In this document: positions 42,105 through 50,577 of the stretch, one piece after another
Position numbering within the stretch: the first letter of the stretch is position 1
Layout of the letters: each line of letters begins with the position of its first letter
Source of the DNA: Thermobaculum sp042408415
GTDB taxonomy: Bacteria > Chloroflexota > Chloroflexia > Thermobaculales > Thermobaculaceae
Direction of reading: 5' to 3'
Length of the DNA: 64,000 nucleotides
Assembly: GCA_042408415.1 (NCBI GenBank)
Contig: JBHORE010000096.1
Coordinates: forward strand, 7,457-71,456
Made by a program: the position numbers and the translations under genes
The notes under the pieces: generated by a model
The model's input: the letters and a program-made list of their open reading frames with translations, nothing else
The model's database searches: none
Told to the model about the DNA's origin: nothing

Positions 42105-44852
42105 TTACATAATATTTGTTGCCTCAGGCGTTTTGTTTACCGGGAGTTTCGCAACCACTATTCCATTATGTACGTCGTGTCTAATAGAAAAACCTAGTTT
42201 CCTACAGAGCTTTTGCATGCCGTAGTTTTCGGGTAGTATCTGAGCTTGAAGATTCGCTATACCTTCCCTTTTTGCTACTTCAATAAGTTTGCTCAATAAG
42301 AGAGTGCCTATTCCTCTGCGCTGAAACTTGTCGCTGATTATCATTGCAAATTCAGCATCTTGGCTCCATTCCACCCTGCTTAGTCTAGCCACCCCTATTA
42401 TTTCGCTCCCCGCGCTTGGATCATATCTTTCCGCTACTAGTGCCATCTCCCGATCATAATCTATGAAGCATATTCTGGTTAGTCGCTCGTGTGCCGTCCT
42501 CTGAGTCAGACTCATCATCCTGAAATATCTAAAGTAGATACTTTCTTCTGATAAAGTCTGGTGGAACCTCACGATTAAAGGCTCATCTTCTGCCCTGATA
42601 GGACGAATAGTTAGCTCTGTACCGTCTTCCAAGTTTATCCGCCATATGTACTCTGCTGGATAAGGTCTGATGGCGGGCCTAGGGAAAGAACTAACACCCT
42701 GATCGTGCAGTATAGCTCGAGCGTCTAGTGCCAGTATGTTGTTTGAAGATGCTAGTAAAGGATTAATCTCTATTTCTTTGATTTCTGGGTAATCAACTAC
42801 CAGCTGACTGAACCTTACTATTATTTGCTCAAGAGCGTTAATGTCTATTCGCTTTCTTCCCCTTACTCCCAGTAGCGCTTGAAATATCTTAGTTCTCTCC
42901 ATCATTCTACGAGCTAGGGTGGTGTTCAGAGGTGGCAGGCCTAGTTCCCTATCTCTATATACCTCGACTAGCTGTCCTCCTGATCCAAAAAGCAGGACTG
43001 GTCCAAACTGAGGGTCTACACTGCTACCAATTATAAGCTCGTAGCCTGATTCCTTTATCATTGGTTGGACGGTTACGCCATCAAAGTCCCCTCCCAAAGC
43101 CGACTTCATCGTATGCCAAGCATCTTTGATCCCTTCAGGGCTCGTTATATTTAGGTATACCCCTCCCACATCCGTTTTGTGTGTGATCTTGTTAGATAAG
43201 AGCTTGACAACTACTGGATAGCCAATCTCAATAGCAGCATCTAAGGCCTCTTCTAGTGTGTAAGCAGGTATAGTTCTAACGGTGGGTATCAAGTAATAGC
43301 TTAGGATTTGCTTCGTTTCCCATTCAGTTAGGACTGTTCTTCCAGCATTCCTACATTCTTGGATCTTATTAGCTATATCCTGACGATCCTCGTTAGATAT
43401 GTTGATACTGGCTAGAGAAGGGGTTTCATACAGCAACCTCAGGTTTTCGTTGTACTGCCACATGTAATTAAACATTCTTACTGCTACATCTGGGTATCTG
43501 AATGTGGGGATGTTAGCGTTATTTAGCACTCTTTCTCCTTCAGCAATCATCTCTGCGCCCATCCAGCTTGCTAGTACAGGCTTTTTTGAATGCCTGGTGT
43601 TTGATACAAGTGCTTGTGCGGTGCGTGTTGGTTCAGTCATGGCTTGTGGGGTGAGAATTACTAGCAGTCCATCAGAGTTAGGATCTTCGACTACAGATTC
43701 TATGGCTTTGTTATATCGGTCAGCATCTGCATCTCCCAGAATATCTACGGGGTTGCCGTGGCTCCAGGTGGGTGGAAGAAAAGAATCTAAGATCCTGCTA
43801 GTATCTTCGGATAGGGTAGCCAATTCTCCTCCACCGCTGATCAGTGCATCTGTAGCTAGAACACCAGGTCCACCAGCATTAGTAACTATTAGCAACCTCT
43901 TCCCTTTGGGCCTCGGTTGCTTGCTAAGAACTTCGGATATGTAGAACAAATCAGATATGCTGTTGACCCTAAGGGCACCTACTCTTCTTATGGCTGCATC
44001 AAAAACCTCGTCACTTTCGGCAAGTGCGCCGGTGTGTGAGGCTGCGGCTCTAGCTGCAGCTTCGGTTCTACCAGCTTTTACTATGATGATAGGCTTTGTG
44101 AGCGCGATCTCTCTTACAGCAGAAAGGAAAGACCTTGTATCTCCTATGGATTCTATGTATAGCAGGATGCTGCTAGTGTGAGGATCATCTCCTAGATAGT
44201 AAATTAGATCGCTCCAGCTTATATCTAACATGGAGCCAATAGATATGAAGGCCGAAAATCCTACATTTTCCCTAAGGCTCCAATCCAAAATAGCGGTACA
44301 GAGTGCCCCACTCTGGCTTATAAAGCCCACGCTTCCTGGCTTCGCCATGGATGCAGCGAACGTGGCATTTAGACCTATAGGTGGCCTCATGATACCAAGG
44401 CAGTTAGGACCAATGATTCGCATCCCAGAGGTTCTAGCTATATCAAGGATTTCGCTCTCAAGCTTTTTGCCTTCTTCACCACGCTCTCGGAAACCTGCAC
44501 TAAGTATTATCGCTCCCTTGATACCTACTTGAGAGCACTCCGATATTACTTGAGGTACAGTTTGTGGAGGAGTAGCGATAACAGCTATATCTGCTTGGTC
44601 AGGAATGTCCATTACAGACCGGTAAGCTTTTATGCCAAGGACACTGGACCTACGTATATTGACTGGGAATACCGTTCCTCCAAAGGGATTGCTAATAAGG
44701 TTCCATAAAACAGTTCTACCTACACTCCCCGGCTCTTCACTAGCGCCTATTACAGCTACGGCCTTGGGTGCAAATATCGCATCTAGTGCAGTCCTTCCAT
44801 AGCCTAGTATATTGTGAGCGGGATCACCTGCCGTTACGGACCTATCGTGCAC
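42105..44852 (-). CDS. ADP-forming acyl-CoA synthetase fused to GNAT acetyltransferase
   Basis: A 915-residue fusion. Order: CoA-binding Rossmann domain (AVAVIGASEEPGSVGRTVLWNL), succinyl-CoA-ligase-like domain (FISQSGALCTA; RAAASHTGALAESDEVF with H273), ATP-grasp domain (ETKQILSYYLIPTV; GYPVVVKLLSNKITHKTDVGG), and a C-terminal GNAT domain (FQRRGIGTLLLSKLIEVA). The architecture is that of Pat/YfiQ protein acetyltransferases. I recall that Pat has lost the catalytic His, which is kept here, so acyl-CoA synthesis may still occur. GTG 44850-44852 follows TTAGGAGTACAAAG; the longer start at 44954 is unlikely. Confidence 0.88.
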   Translation of the reverse strand: MHDRSVTAGDPAHNILGYGRTALDAIFAPKAVAVIGASEEPGSVGRTVLWNLISNPFGGTVFPVNIRRSSVLGIKAYRSVMDIPDQADIAVIATPPQTVPQVISECSQVGIKGAIILSAGFRERGEEGKKLESEILDIARTSGMRIIGPNCLGIMRPPIGLNATFAASMAKPGSVGFISQSGALCTAILDWSLRENVGFSAFISIGSMLDISWSDLIYYLGDDPHTSSILLYIESIGDTRSFLSAVREIALTKPIIIVKAGRTEAAARAAASHTGALAESDEVFDAAIRRVGALRVNSISDLFYISEVLSKQPRPKGKRLLIVTNAGGPGVLATDALISGGGELATLSEDTSRILDSFLPPTWSHGNPVDILGDADADRYNKAIESVVEDPNSDGLLVILTPQAMTEPTRTAQALVSNTRHSKKPVLASWMGAEMIAEGERVLNNANIPTFRYPDVAVRMFNYMWQYNENLRLLYETPSLASINISNEDRQDIANKIQECRNAGRTVLTEWETKQILSYYLIPTVRTIPAYTLEEALDAAIEIGYPVVVKLLSNKITHKTDVGGVYLNITSPEGIKDAWHTMKSALGGDFDGVTVQPMIKESGYELIIGSSVDPQFGPVLLFGSGGQLVEVYRDRELGLPPLNTTLARRMMERTKIFQALLGVRGRKRIDINALEQIIVRFSQLVVDYPEIKEIEINPLLASSNNILALDARAILHDQGVSSFPRPAIRPYPAEYIWRINLEDGTELTIRPIRAEDEPLIVRFHQTLSEESIYFRYFRMMSLTQRTAHERLTRICFIDYDREMALVAERYDPSAGSEIIGVARLSRVEWSQDAEFAMIISDKFQRRGIGTLLLSKLIEVAKREGIANLQAQILPENYGMQKLCRKLGFSIRHDVHNGIVVAKLPVNKTPEATNIM

Positions 44853-44986
44853 CTTTGTACTCCTAAGAAAGCATATTCTAGTGCCAAAACTAGGACATTG
44901 AATACCATGTTTACTTAGTATAATTGCTGCACTGTATATCCATCCTATTTTCAACCTTATTATCTCTGTCTATCTGGGGAGCATCA

Positions 44987-46153
44987 ATGAAGATAAGCAA
45001 TAAAATGGCAAGATATGCCTTATTACATGCTCAGGGACTTAGGAAGAGAGCTGAACCTGCAACTAAGTGGGATGTGCTTCAGGCTATCAGGCGGATGGGA
45101 GCACTCCAGATAGACACTATAAATGTAGTGGCTCGTAGCCCCTATCTAGTCCTTTGGAGTAGATTAGGTGATTACGATCCTAGATGGCTAGACGAACTAC
45201 ATGCTGAGGGTCATCTTTTTGAGTATTGGTCACATGCAGCATGCTTTCTCCCCATCGAGGATTATCCGATCTATCGTAGACGTATGATCGATAGATCTAG
45301 ATCATTAGCCAAGTGGTATCAGGTAGACTCTGAGACTATCGATAGTGTCTTAGATCTTGTATATAACTATGGACCCGTACTATCATCTAGCTTCCCCAAT
45401 CTTGACAAGCGTGCCGGAGGTTGGTGGAATCGCAAGCCTGAGAAAGAGGCCTTAGAGTACTTGTTCGATATAGGCGTGCTCATGGTAAAGGAGAGGAGAA
45501 ATTTTCAAAGAGTTTATGACCTGCGGGAACGAGTTCTGCCAGATTGGGACGATTCCAATGTGCCCTCTACCGAAGAGATGAATAAGTCATTAGTACTTAA
45601 ATCAGTAAAAGCTATAGGAGTAGCTAAGCTCGCATGGGTAAGTGATTACTTTCGCCTTGACAGAACTTCGACTGTAGCTGCTATCAAACAATTGCTGGAC
45701 GAGGGAGAGTTAGTTCAAGTAGATGTAGATGGATGGGATGTTCCAGCTATAGCAAGCAGTAGTTTTATATCTGAGTTGAATGTAATTGATGAGGAGATTT
45801 CTAAGTCTCAGATTACTACCTTCCTATCTCCTTTTGATCCAGTGATTTGGGACCGTAAGAGGGCTTTAGAGCTGTTTGATTTCGACTACAAAATAGAAGT
45901 ATATACGCCTGCTTCCAAAAGGATATACGGATACTTTACGTTGCCGATTCTTTACAAAGGAAGAATAATAGGACGCATCGATCCAAAGGCTCATCGTAAA
46001 GATGGAATCATGGAGATAAGGGCTTTGCACTTGGAATCTGGGGTTGAGATAGATGATGAGCTCATCTTCGAAGTCAGCGAAGCCTTAAGGAGTTTTGCTA
46101 ATTGGCATGGTACTCCTGAACTTCTAGTAAGGCGAGCTCCCTTTCAAATATAG
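44987..46153 (+). CDS. YcaQ-type winged-helix DNA glycosylase
   Basis: A 388-residue protein of the HTH_42 (YcaQ/AlkZ) family that unhooks DNA interstrand crosslinks and excises alkylated bases. The catalytic Q-phi-D motif is LQIDTINVVAR (Q41, D43). Three tandem winged-helix segments are expected; the third ends near LSPFDPVIWDR, also conserved. It is complete. ATG 44987 follows GGGGAGCATCA; the longer frame from 44924 has no ribosome binding site. Confidence 0.87.
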   Translation: MKISNKMARYALLHAQGLRKRAEPATKWDVLQAIRRMGALQIDTINVVARSPYLVLWSRLGDYDPRWLDELHAEGHLFEYWSHAACFLPIEDYPIYRRRMIDRSRSLAKWYQVDSETIDSVLDLVYNYGPVLSSSFPNLDKRAGGWWNRKPEKEALEYLFDIGVLMVKERRNFQRVYDLRERVLPDWDDSNVPSTEEMNKSLVLKSVKAIGVAKLAWVSDYFRLDRTSTVAAIKQLLDEGELVQVDVDGWDVPAIASSSFISELNVIDEEISKSQITTFLSPFDPVIWDRKRALELFDFDYKIEVYTPASKRIYGYFTLPILYKGRIIGRIDPKAHRKDGIMEIRALHLESGVEIDDELIFEVSEALRSFANWHGTPELLVRRAPFQI

Positions 46154-46321
46154 ATTTAGATGCACTAATGACTATTGGTGACGTAACTCTCTACAGGTTG
46201 CATCTTGACGCCTGCGAAAATTATTTTCCCCCTTTATTCCAAAGCAGTGACAAAGTAGCTGACAAGAGCGCTCTCTATCATTTCTTTAGAATCAGAGATC
46301 AATTTTCAAGGGGGCAGATGT

Positions 46322-46945
46322 ATGAAGTGGTTTACGTCTATATTATCTACTCTAGCTTTGGTAATGCTTGGCGTTAAGGGGATTGCTCTAGCAAAACAAA
46401 TATATGGTAATAACGCTAACAATTACCTCGTAGGTACTAACTCCTGGGATACGATCTTTGGTAGGGGAGGCAGGGATACAATCTACGGCTTGGGTGAAGA
46501 TGATGATTTGTACGGCGGCGACGGCGGAGACAGAATCTATGGCGGCTCAGGATGGGATACAATCCGTGGCGATGATGGTCCTGATTATGTCGAAGGTAAT
46601 AGCGGTATTGATGATATAAAAGGTGGTTACGGAAATGACACACTCTCAGGGGGAGGCGGAGATGATGATATCGCAGGGGGCTATGGTGATGATGTGATCC
46701 ACGGTGGCAGCTATGATGATTGGCTTGAAGGGCAGAATGGCAAGGATAAAATATACGGCGATGCGGGTGAAGATTATATCGATGCAGGGTCAGGGTCTGA
46801 TTATGTGTACGGCGGTGATGATGATGATTCCATAGATACTTATGGAGACGGCTCCAAAGACTACGTGTACTGTGGGAAAGGAGTAGACGAAGTTTTTGCG
46901 GATAGCTGGGACTACGTCTCAAGGGATTGTGAGGAGGTTTACTAG
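46322..46945 (+). CDS. Secreted RTX-type calcium-binding repeat protein
   Basis: A 207-residue protein with a signal peptide (residues 1-24) and then about 13 nine-residue calcium-binding repeats of the form GGxGxDxIxG, for instance GRGGRDTIYG, GGDGGDRIYG and GGYGNDTLSG. The C-terminus has two cysteines (YVYCGKGVDEV and SRDCEEVY) that could form a disulfide. There is no enzymatic domain and no type I secretion gene nearby, unlike most RTX proteins; the signal peptide indicates Sec export. Ca2+-dependent folding is expected. Confidence 0.83.
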   Translation: MKWFTSILSTLALVMLGVKGIALAKQIYGNNANNYLVGTNSWDTIFGRGGRDTIYGLGEDDDLYGGDGGDRIYGGSGWDTIRGDDGPDYVEGNSGIDDIKGGYGNDTLSGGGGDDDIAGGYGDDVIHGGSYDDWLEGQNGKDKIYGDAGEDYIDAGSGSDYVYGGDDDDSIDTYGDGSKDYVYCGKGVDEVFADSWDYVSRDCEEVY

Positions 46946-46971
46946 CGCGTTGACTACGCGCTAGTAAACCT
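46935..46971 (+). terminator. 15-bp hairpin overlapping the RTX stop
   Basis: AGGTTTACTAGCGCG (46935-46949) and CGCGCTAGTAAACCT (46957-46971), exact complement, 7-nt loop. The left arm includes the stop codon TAG. No U-tract. Confidence 0.65.
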
Positions 46972-47014
46972 AAACAGTATCGAATTTATGATATTTTTGC
47001 TTCAAGAATATTCT

Positions 47015-47057
47015 CTTTACGGTTTATTACTTTAAATTATGGCTATAAACCGTAAAG
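47015..47057. promoter_or_regulatory. Inverted repeat ahead of the 98-residue gene
   Basis: CTTTACGGTTTA (47015-47026) and TAAACCGTAAAG (47046-47057), perfect 12-bp arms, 19-nt A/T-rich spacer. The right arm ends 16 bases before ATG 47074, so as RNA it would lie just before the ribosome binding site GGGGAAG; as DNA it resembles an operator. Confidence 0.45.
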
Positions 47058-47073
47058 AAACTGGGGAAGAACG

Positions 47074-47370
47074 ATGTGGACACTAACGGGACTGGGCGGC
47101 AACTTCACGACAAAAGACGAAATGATGCAATCTGTGGAGCTTATACTCCAGATAGCTGTACAAAGGCTGCAGGAAAGTAAGGACGAAGCTGAAGCTATGT
47201 CAATCGCGATGAAGGATCTGGCGAGGGATATACTTGCTGCATCTGATTCAAGCTCCCAAGTAAGGGATAGCCTGCTTCTATCTTCATTGCTAAGATTGTA
47301 TGCGCTTTGTATAGCTGCAGGTATCTTTGACGAGAGAGGTAAGCTTATCCAGTTCAAGACTCACCCTTAA
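47074..47370 (+). CDS. Unknown 98-residue helical protein
   Basis: I do not recognise the family. ATG 47074 follows ACTGGGGAAGAACG. The protein begins MWTLTGLGGNFTTKDEM and is then mostly helical, with heptad-like leucines and charged residues (SVELILQIAVQRLQESKDEAEAM; VRDSLLLSSLLRLYALCIAAG). No signal peptide or clear membrane helix. It is flanked by an inverted repeat upstream and a perfect hairpin downstream, so it looks like a discrete single-gene unit. Confidence 0.65.
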   Translation: MWTLTGLGGNFTTKDEMMQSVELILQIAVQRLQESKDEAEAMSIAMKDLARDILAASDSSSQVRDSLLLSSLLRLYALCIAAGIFDERGKLIQFKTHP

Positions 47371-47384
47371 TTTTTTATATAGTA

Positions 47385-47416
47385 GAGGGTAGAAGAGAGT
47401 AATCTCTTCTACCCTC
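47385..47416. terminator. 14-bp hairpin after the 98-residue gene
   Basis: GAGGGTAGAAGAGA (47385-47398) and TCTCTTCTACCCTC (47403-47416), exact, loop GTAA. Preceded by a T-run (47371-47376) and not followed by one; it therefore suits a minus-strand transcript (the convergent methyltransferase) as well as the plus. Confidence 0.65.
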
Positions 47417-47467
47417 GGATAGTATTTATGAGTGCGATATTTGCTATAGAACCGTGAGTATTGTCTG

Positions 47468-48295
47468 TTATATGGCAAGGACGTTTATCGACTGTGCTGA
47501 AAACTCGTAGCTACTATCTGGCAACTTGTAAGGTTCTACTATTTGATAGATAAGGTCTCTAAGTTCTAAGAGCGCGTCTTCACGCAGAGTGCTGATAAAT
47601 CCCGAGTAGTCGCCACCAAGTCGGGTTATTACCTGCCAGTAGGTTTCCTTGTCAGGAAATCTCAATTTTGTTTCCATGCTGCTCATTTCAAGTGTCAAAA
47701 AACCGCTCTCTGTGAGTGCCTCTTTTAAACTGTCACGATTAGAGAGGTTGAAGATATCGGGAAAACTGGATTTGGGGATAAACCCCTTACCTATTAGCAG
47801 GTTATGTACTAGTGAGATCCAGGGATTTTTTATGGGATCACCCCATACTGCAAGAGCCAACCTACCCCCAGTTCTTAGCACACGTCTTGATTCTCGAAGC
47901 GTTTCCTTGTAATTAGTGGAGGTTATTCCCCATTTACAGATGGTTGCGTCTACACTATTATCAGGAAGTTCTATCTTTTCTGGGTTCAACACTTTGAACT
48001 CTACGTTATTTATCCCTAACTCCTTAGCTCTCATCCTAGCAATGTCAAGAGCTTCTGTGCTTCGGTCACTGCAGATCAATTTTCCATTGGGCCCCAAGAA
48101 GCTAGCAGCCACAAAGCCGGTGTCTCCTGTTCCCGCTAGCAGTTCCAGTATTACTTCTCCCGGCCCTGGGTTGATCTGTCTTACTAGCCAAGCTGTAACG
48201 GGTCTGGATATAGTCCATAATTCGTTTCTAAGCCTGTAAAGGCTCGTAGTCAATTGCCATCTGGCTTCCTTATTGTGGTCTTCTATTGGTTCCAT
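47468..48295 (-). CDS. Class I SAM-dependent methyltransferase
   Basis: A 275-residue methyltransferase. Motif I is VILELLAGTGDTGFVAA, motif II LICSDRSTEALDIA, then LPDNSVDATICKWGI and VLRTGGRLALAVWG. The order fits the UbiE/Methyltransf_11 group. The substrate is unknown. The C-terminal 90 residues would shape the acceptor site. ATG follows AACTGGAGGGATT. Confidence 0.85.
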   Translation of the reverse strand: MEPIEDHNKEARWQLTTSLYRLRNELWTISRPVTAWLVRQINPGPGEVILELLAGTGDTGFVAASFLGPNGKLICSDRSTEALDIARMRAKELGINNVEFKVLNPEKIELPDNSVDATICKWGITSTNYKETLRESRRVLRTGGRLALAVWGDPIKNPWISLVHNLLIGKGFIPKSSFPDIFNLSNRDSLKEALTESGFLTLEMSSMETKLRFPDKETYWQVITRLGGDYSGFISTLREDALLELRDLIYQIVEPYKLPDSSYEFSAQSINVLAI

Positions 48296-48535
48296 AATCC
48301 CTCCAGTTAGTAAGCCATTATAGGGTTAGAAGGATTGTTATCTGTCATTGTGGGAGTGAATTTATAGTTGATCTTTTGTAGAGGGGCATCTTATGGACTA
48401 ATTATTTTGCCGAATAGTTGGAAATTCTAAATTATGCACAAAAATTTGCGCGACAAGTCGCACTCTACTGTTGCCAAGTTTTCACTATAGTAGTAACCTT
48501 CTGATAAGTCACTTTCTATGCGGGGGTAACTATTA

Positions 48536-49381
48536 TTGAAGCCAAAACTTGCAGTCTCTAGCTACTCCTTTCATCGCTTTGGATGGGGGCCCGAGGGTAA
48601 TAATAAACCAAGCCTCGAGCAGATGATAGATAAGTGCTCTGAACTCGGTTTGGAAGGAATAGAACTTTTGGGGGTTCACTTTGAGAAGTCGGATCCTACC
48701 TATCTACATAGCCTCAAACAGTACGCTTTTATGAGAGGTATAGATATAGTAGCCGTATCGGCTCACCACAACTTCGTACATCCTGATTACTCGACCCGCA
48801 TGGGAGAACTAGATAAGCTAGTTAGATGGATAGACGTGGCCTACGAATTAGGAGTCGCTACTGTACGGGCCTTCGGTGGAAGGTGGAATACCATTGGGAG
48901 TTTCGAGGATTTTATGGCTGCCGGTGGGGACGAACCTCCTCTCGATGGGTATACAGATGATGATGCTTTTGATTGGAGCATCGAGTGCTTCAAGATAGCT
49001 AGTTATTATGCAGGTAAGAAAGGCGTAACCATAGCACTTGAGAATCATTGGGGACTAACTGGAAAGGCTGAAGGCGTACTAAGGATAATAAACAGTGTCC
49101 GGTCTCCTTGGCTAAAGGTAGTGCTAGACACCGGGAATTTTAACTTCCGTCCCGATCAGTATGAGGAGATGCGAACTCTCCTACCTTACGTGGTCATGTT
49201 GCATGCCAAAACCTATTTTGGTGGAGGGATATTTTACGACGCCCACCTAGACTATCAAAAGATTGGTCAAATGCTTCGAGAAGCTAATTTTAGTGGTTAC
49301 GTATCTATTGAGTTTGAAGGAAGGGATCACCCTAGTAAGGGTATCCCGTCGAGTATAAAGCTCCTTCGCTCTTGCCTGTAG
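48536..49381 (+). CDS. Sugar phosphate isomerase/epimerase (xylose isomerase-like TIM barrel)
   Basis: A 281-residue AP-endonuclease-2/xylose-isomerase-like TIM barrel. Metal-site motifs include VTIALENHWGL (Glu), KVVLDTGNFNF (Asp), MLHAKTYF (His) and YVSIEFEGRDH (Glu). It probably isomerises or epimerises a sugar or sugar acid. The start is TTG 48536 after GCGGGGGTAACTATTA; an ATG at 48518 is followed by an immediate stop. A strong promoter lies after it for the ABC operon. Confidence 0.87.
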   Translation: MKPKLAVSSYSFHRFGWGPEGNNKPSLEQMIDKCSELGLEGIELLGVHFEKSDPTYLHSLKQYAFMRGIDIVAVSAHHNFVHPDYSTRMGELDKLVRWIDVAYELGVATVRAFGGRWNTIGSFEDFMAAGGDEPPLDGYTDDDAFDWSIECFKIASYYAGKKGVTIALENHWGLTGKAEGVLRIINSVRSPWLKVVLDTGNFNFRPDQYEEMRTLLPYVVMLHAKTYFGGGIFYDAHLDYQKIGQMLREANFSGYVSIEFEGRDHPSKGIPSSIKLLRSCL

Positions 49382-49421
49382 CTGGGTATCAATTAGCAGT
49401 ACGTTCATTTGCTACTAGTTG

Positions 49422-49450
49422 TTGACAGCATGTGACTATGGTTTTATACT
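49422..49450 (+). promoter_or_regulatory. Consensus sigma-70 promoter for the ABC operon
   Basis: TTGACA (49422-49427), 17-bp spacer, TATACT (49445-49450). The predicted start near 49457 leaves a 35-nt leader with AAGGAGAG before ATG 49492. The best promoter match in the window. Confidence 0.72.
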
Positions 49451-49491
49451 TTGGCCGCATTACTGGATGAATGTTATAGAAAGGAGAGATA

Positions 49492-50574
49492 ATGGCAGTC
49501 ATTCAGGAAGGACGCGCTGTAGCTGAACCCAACGTTGGTATCGTGGTACTAGCGCGTCGGGTGGTGGGCAACTATCTGTTACGGAGGATAATCAGAGCTA
49601 TACTTACTATCTACCTGGTATCTACTATAACCTTCTTTCTTGTAAGGTTAGTTCCGGGTAGCCCCATCGAGGTCTATATTTACAATCTAGTCAACCAATA
49701 CGGAATTCCCTATGAAGAGGCAAAGCAGCAAGCGGCTTCGCTGTTCTCTCTTGATCTGGATGCTCCAATATGGCGGCAATACTTTGACTATATGGGAGGA
49801 CTTCTCCATGGGGATTTTGGTAAATCCCTTATAAATGTTGGTACGCCGGTAACTACTTATGTGCTCAAGTACCTCCCATGGACGCTGTTTAGTGTGGGTA
49901 TTGGAGAGATACTAAGCTTCTTGCTAGGAATGTCCATAGGGATGTTTATGGCCTATCGTAGAGGGTCGAGACTAGACCACGTAATGACTGTAGTTGCCTC
50001 AGCACTTAGCTCCATACCTAATTATCTTGTAGGCATGATGCTAGTTGTGTTCTTAGGGGTGCAGCTGGAGCTCTTCTCGTTTACGGCTATGCGTGGGACG
50101 CTTTCTCCTGGTGTACAACCGGGATTCAGTCTGACTTTTATCAAAGATGCACTTTATCATGCATCCTTGCCTATAACCGTCTACTTACTCACCACTATCG
50201 GTGGATGGATACTCACCATGAGAAGTAGTACCGAGTCAACACTTGGAGAGGACTACGTCACAGTCGCTAAGGCCCGTGGATTGAAGGAAAGAAGGATAGT
50301 AACTTCCTATGTGGGTAGAAACGCCTCATTGCCCCTGTTTACGCAGTTCACCATATCGCTAGCCTTCGTAGTAGGCGGGTCCTTCTTTGTAGAGTGGTTG
50401 CTGAACTATCAAGGTATTGGATTAGTTCTTTTCAATGCTATACAACAGCGCGATTACCCAGTGCTCCAAGGTATATTCCTGCTAATCACTATATCCGTAA
50501 TATTTGCAAATCTCCTAGCAGATCTAATCTACGCGCGACTTGATCCTAGGATAAGGCTTGTTGGAGGAAGATAG
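49492..50574 (+). CDS. Dipeptide/oligosaccharide-type ABC permease (DppB-like)
   Basis: A 360-residue permease. The N-terminal helix (residues ~33-54, RIIRAILTIYLVSTITFFLVRLVPGSP) and the ~RSSTESTLGEDYVTVAKARGLKERRIV coupling loop near residue 245 are typical for DppB/OppB-like subunits. Six hydrophobic segments are visible. It is the first gene of the importer operon and has AAGGAGAGATA before the ATG. The neighbouring sugar isomerase raises the possibility of an oligosaccharide substrate. Confidence 0.9.
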   Translation: MAVIQEGRAVAEPNVGIVVLARRVVGNYLLRRIIRAILTIYLVSTITFFLVRLVPGSPIEVYIYNLVNQYGIPYEEAKQQAASLFSLDLDAPIWRQYFDYMGGLLHGDFGKSLINVGTPVTTYVLKYLPWTLFSVGIGEILSFLLGMSIGMFMAYRRGSRLDHVMTVVASALSSIPNYLVGMMLVVFLGVQLELFSFTAMRGTLSPGVQPGFSLTFIKDALYHASLPITVYLLTTIGGWILTMRSSTESTLGEDYVTVAKARGLKERRIVTSYVGRNASLPLFTQFTISLAFVVGGSFFVEWLLNYQGIGLVLFNAIQQRDYPVLQGIFLLITISVIFANLLADLIYARLDPRIRLVGGR

Positions 50575-50577
50575 ATA

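Noticed and set aside
43504..43944. 146-residue plus-strand frame
   Set aside because: Lies antisense within the CoA-ligase gene and shows no start signal or family motif.
46168..46377. 69-residue plus-strand frame before the RTX gene
   Set aside because: No ribosome binding site, overlaps the RTX signal peptide region, and has no coding character.
46437..46922. 161-residue His/Arg-rich minus-strand frame
   Set aside because: It is the antisense shadow of the glycine/aspartate repeats of the RTX gene.
48296..48535. Possible gene or RNA in the 240-bp gap before the TIM-barrel gene
   Set aside because: Only a short GCGAC/GTCGC pair is visible near 48450; no frame, promoter pair or extended structure supports a feature.
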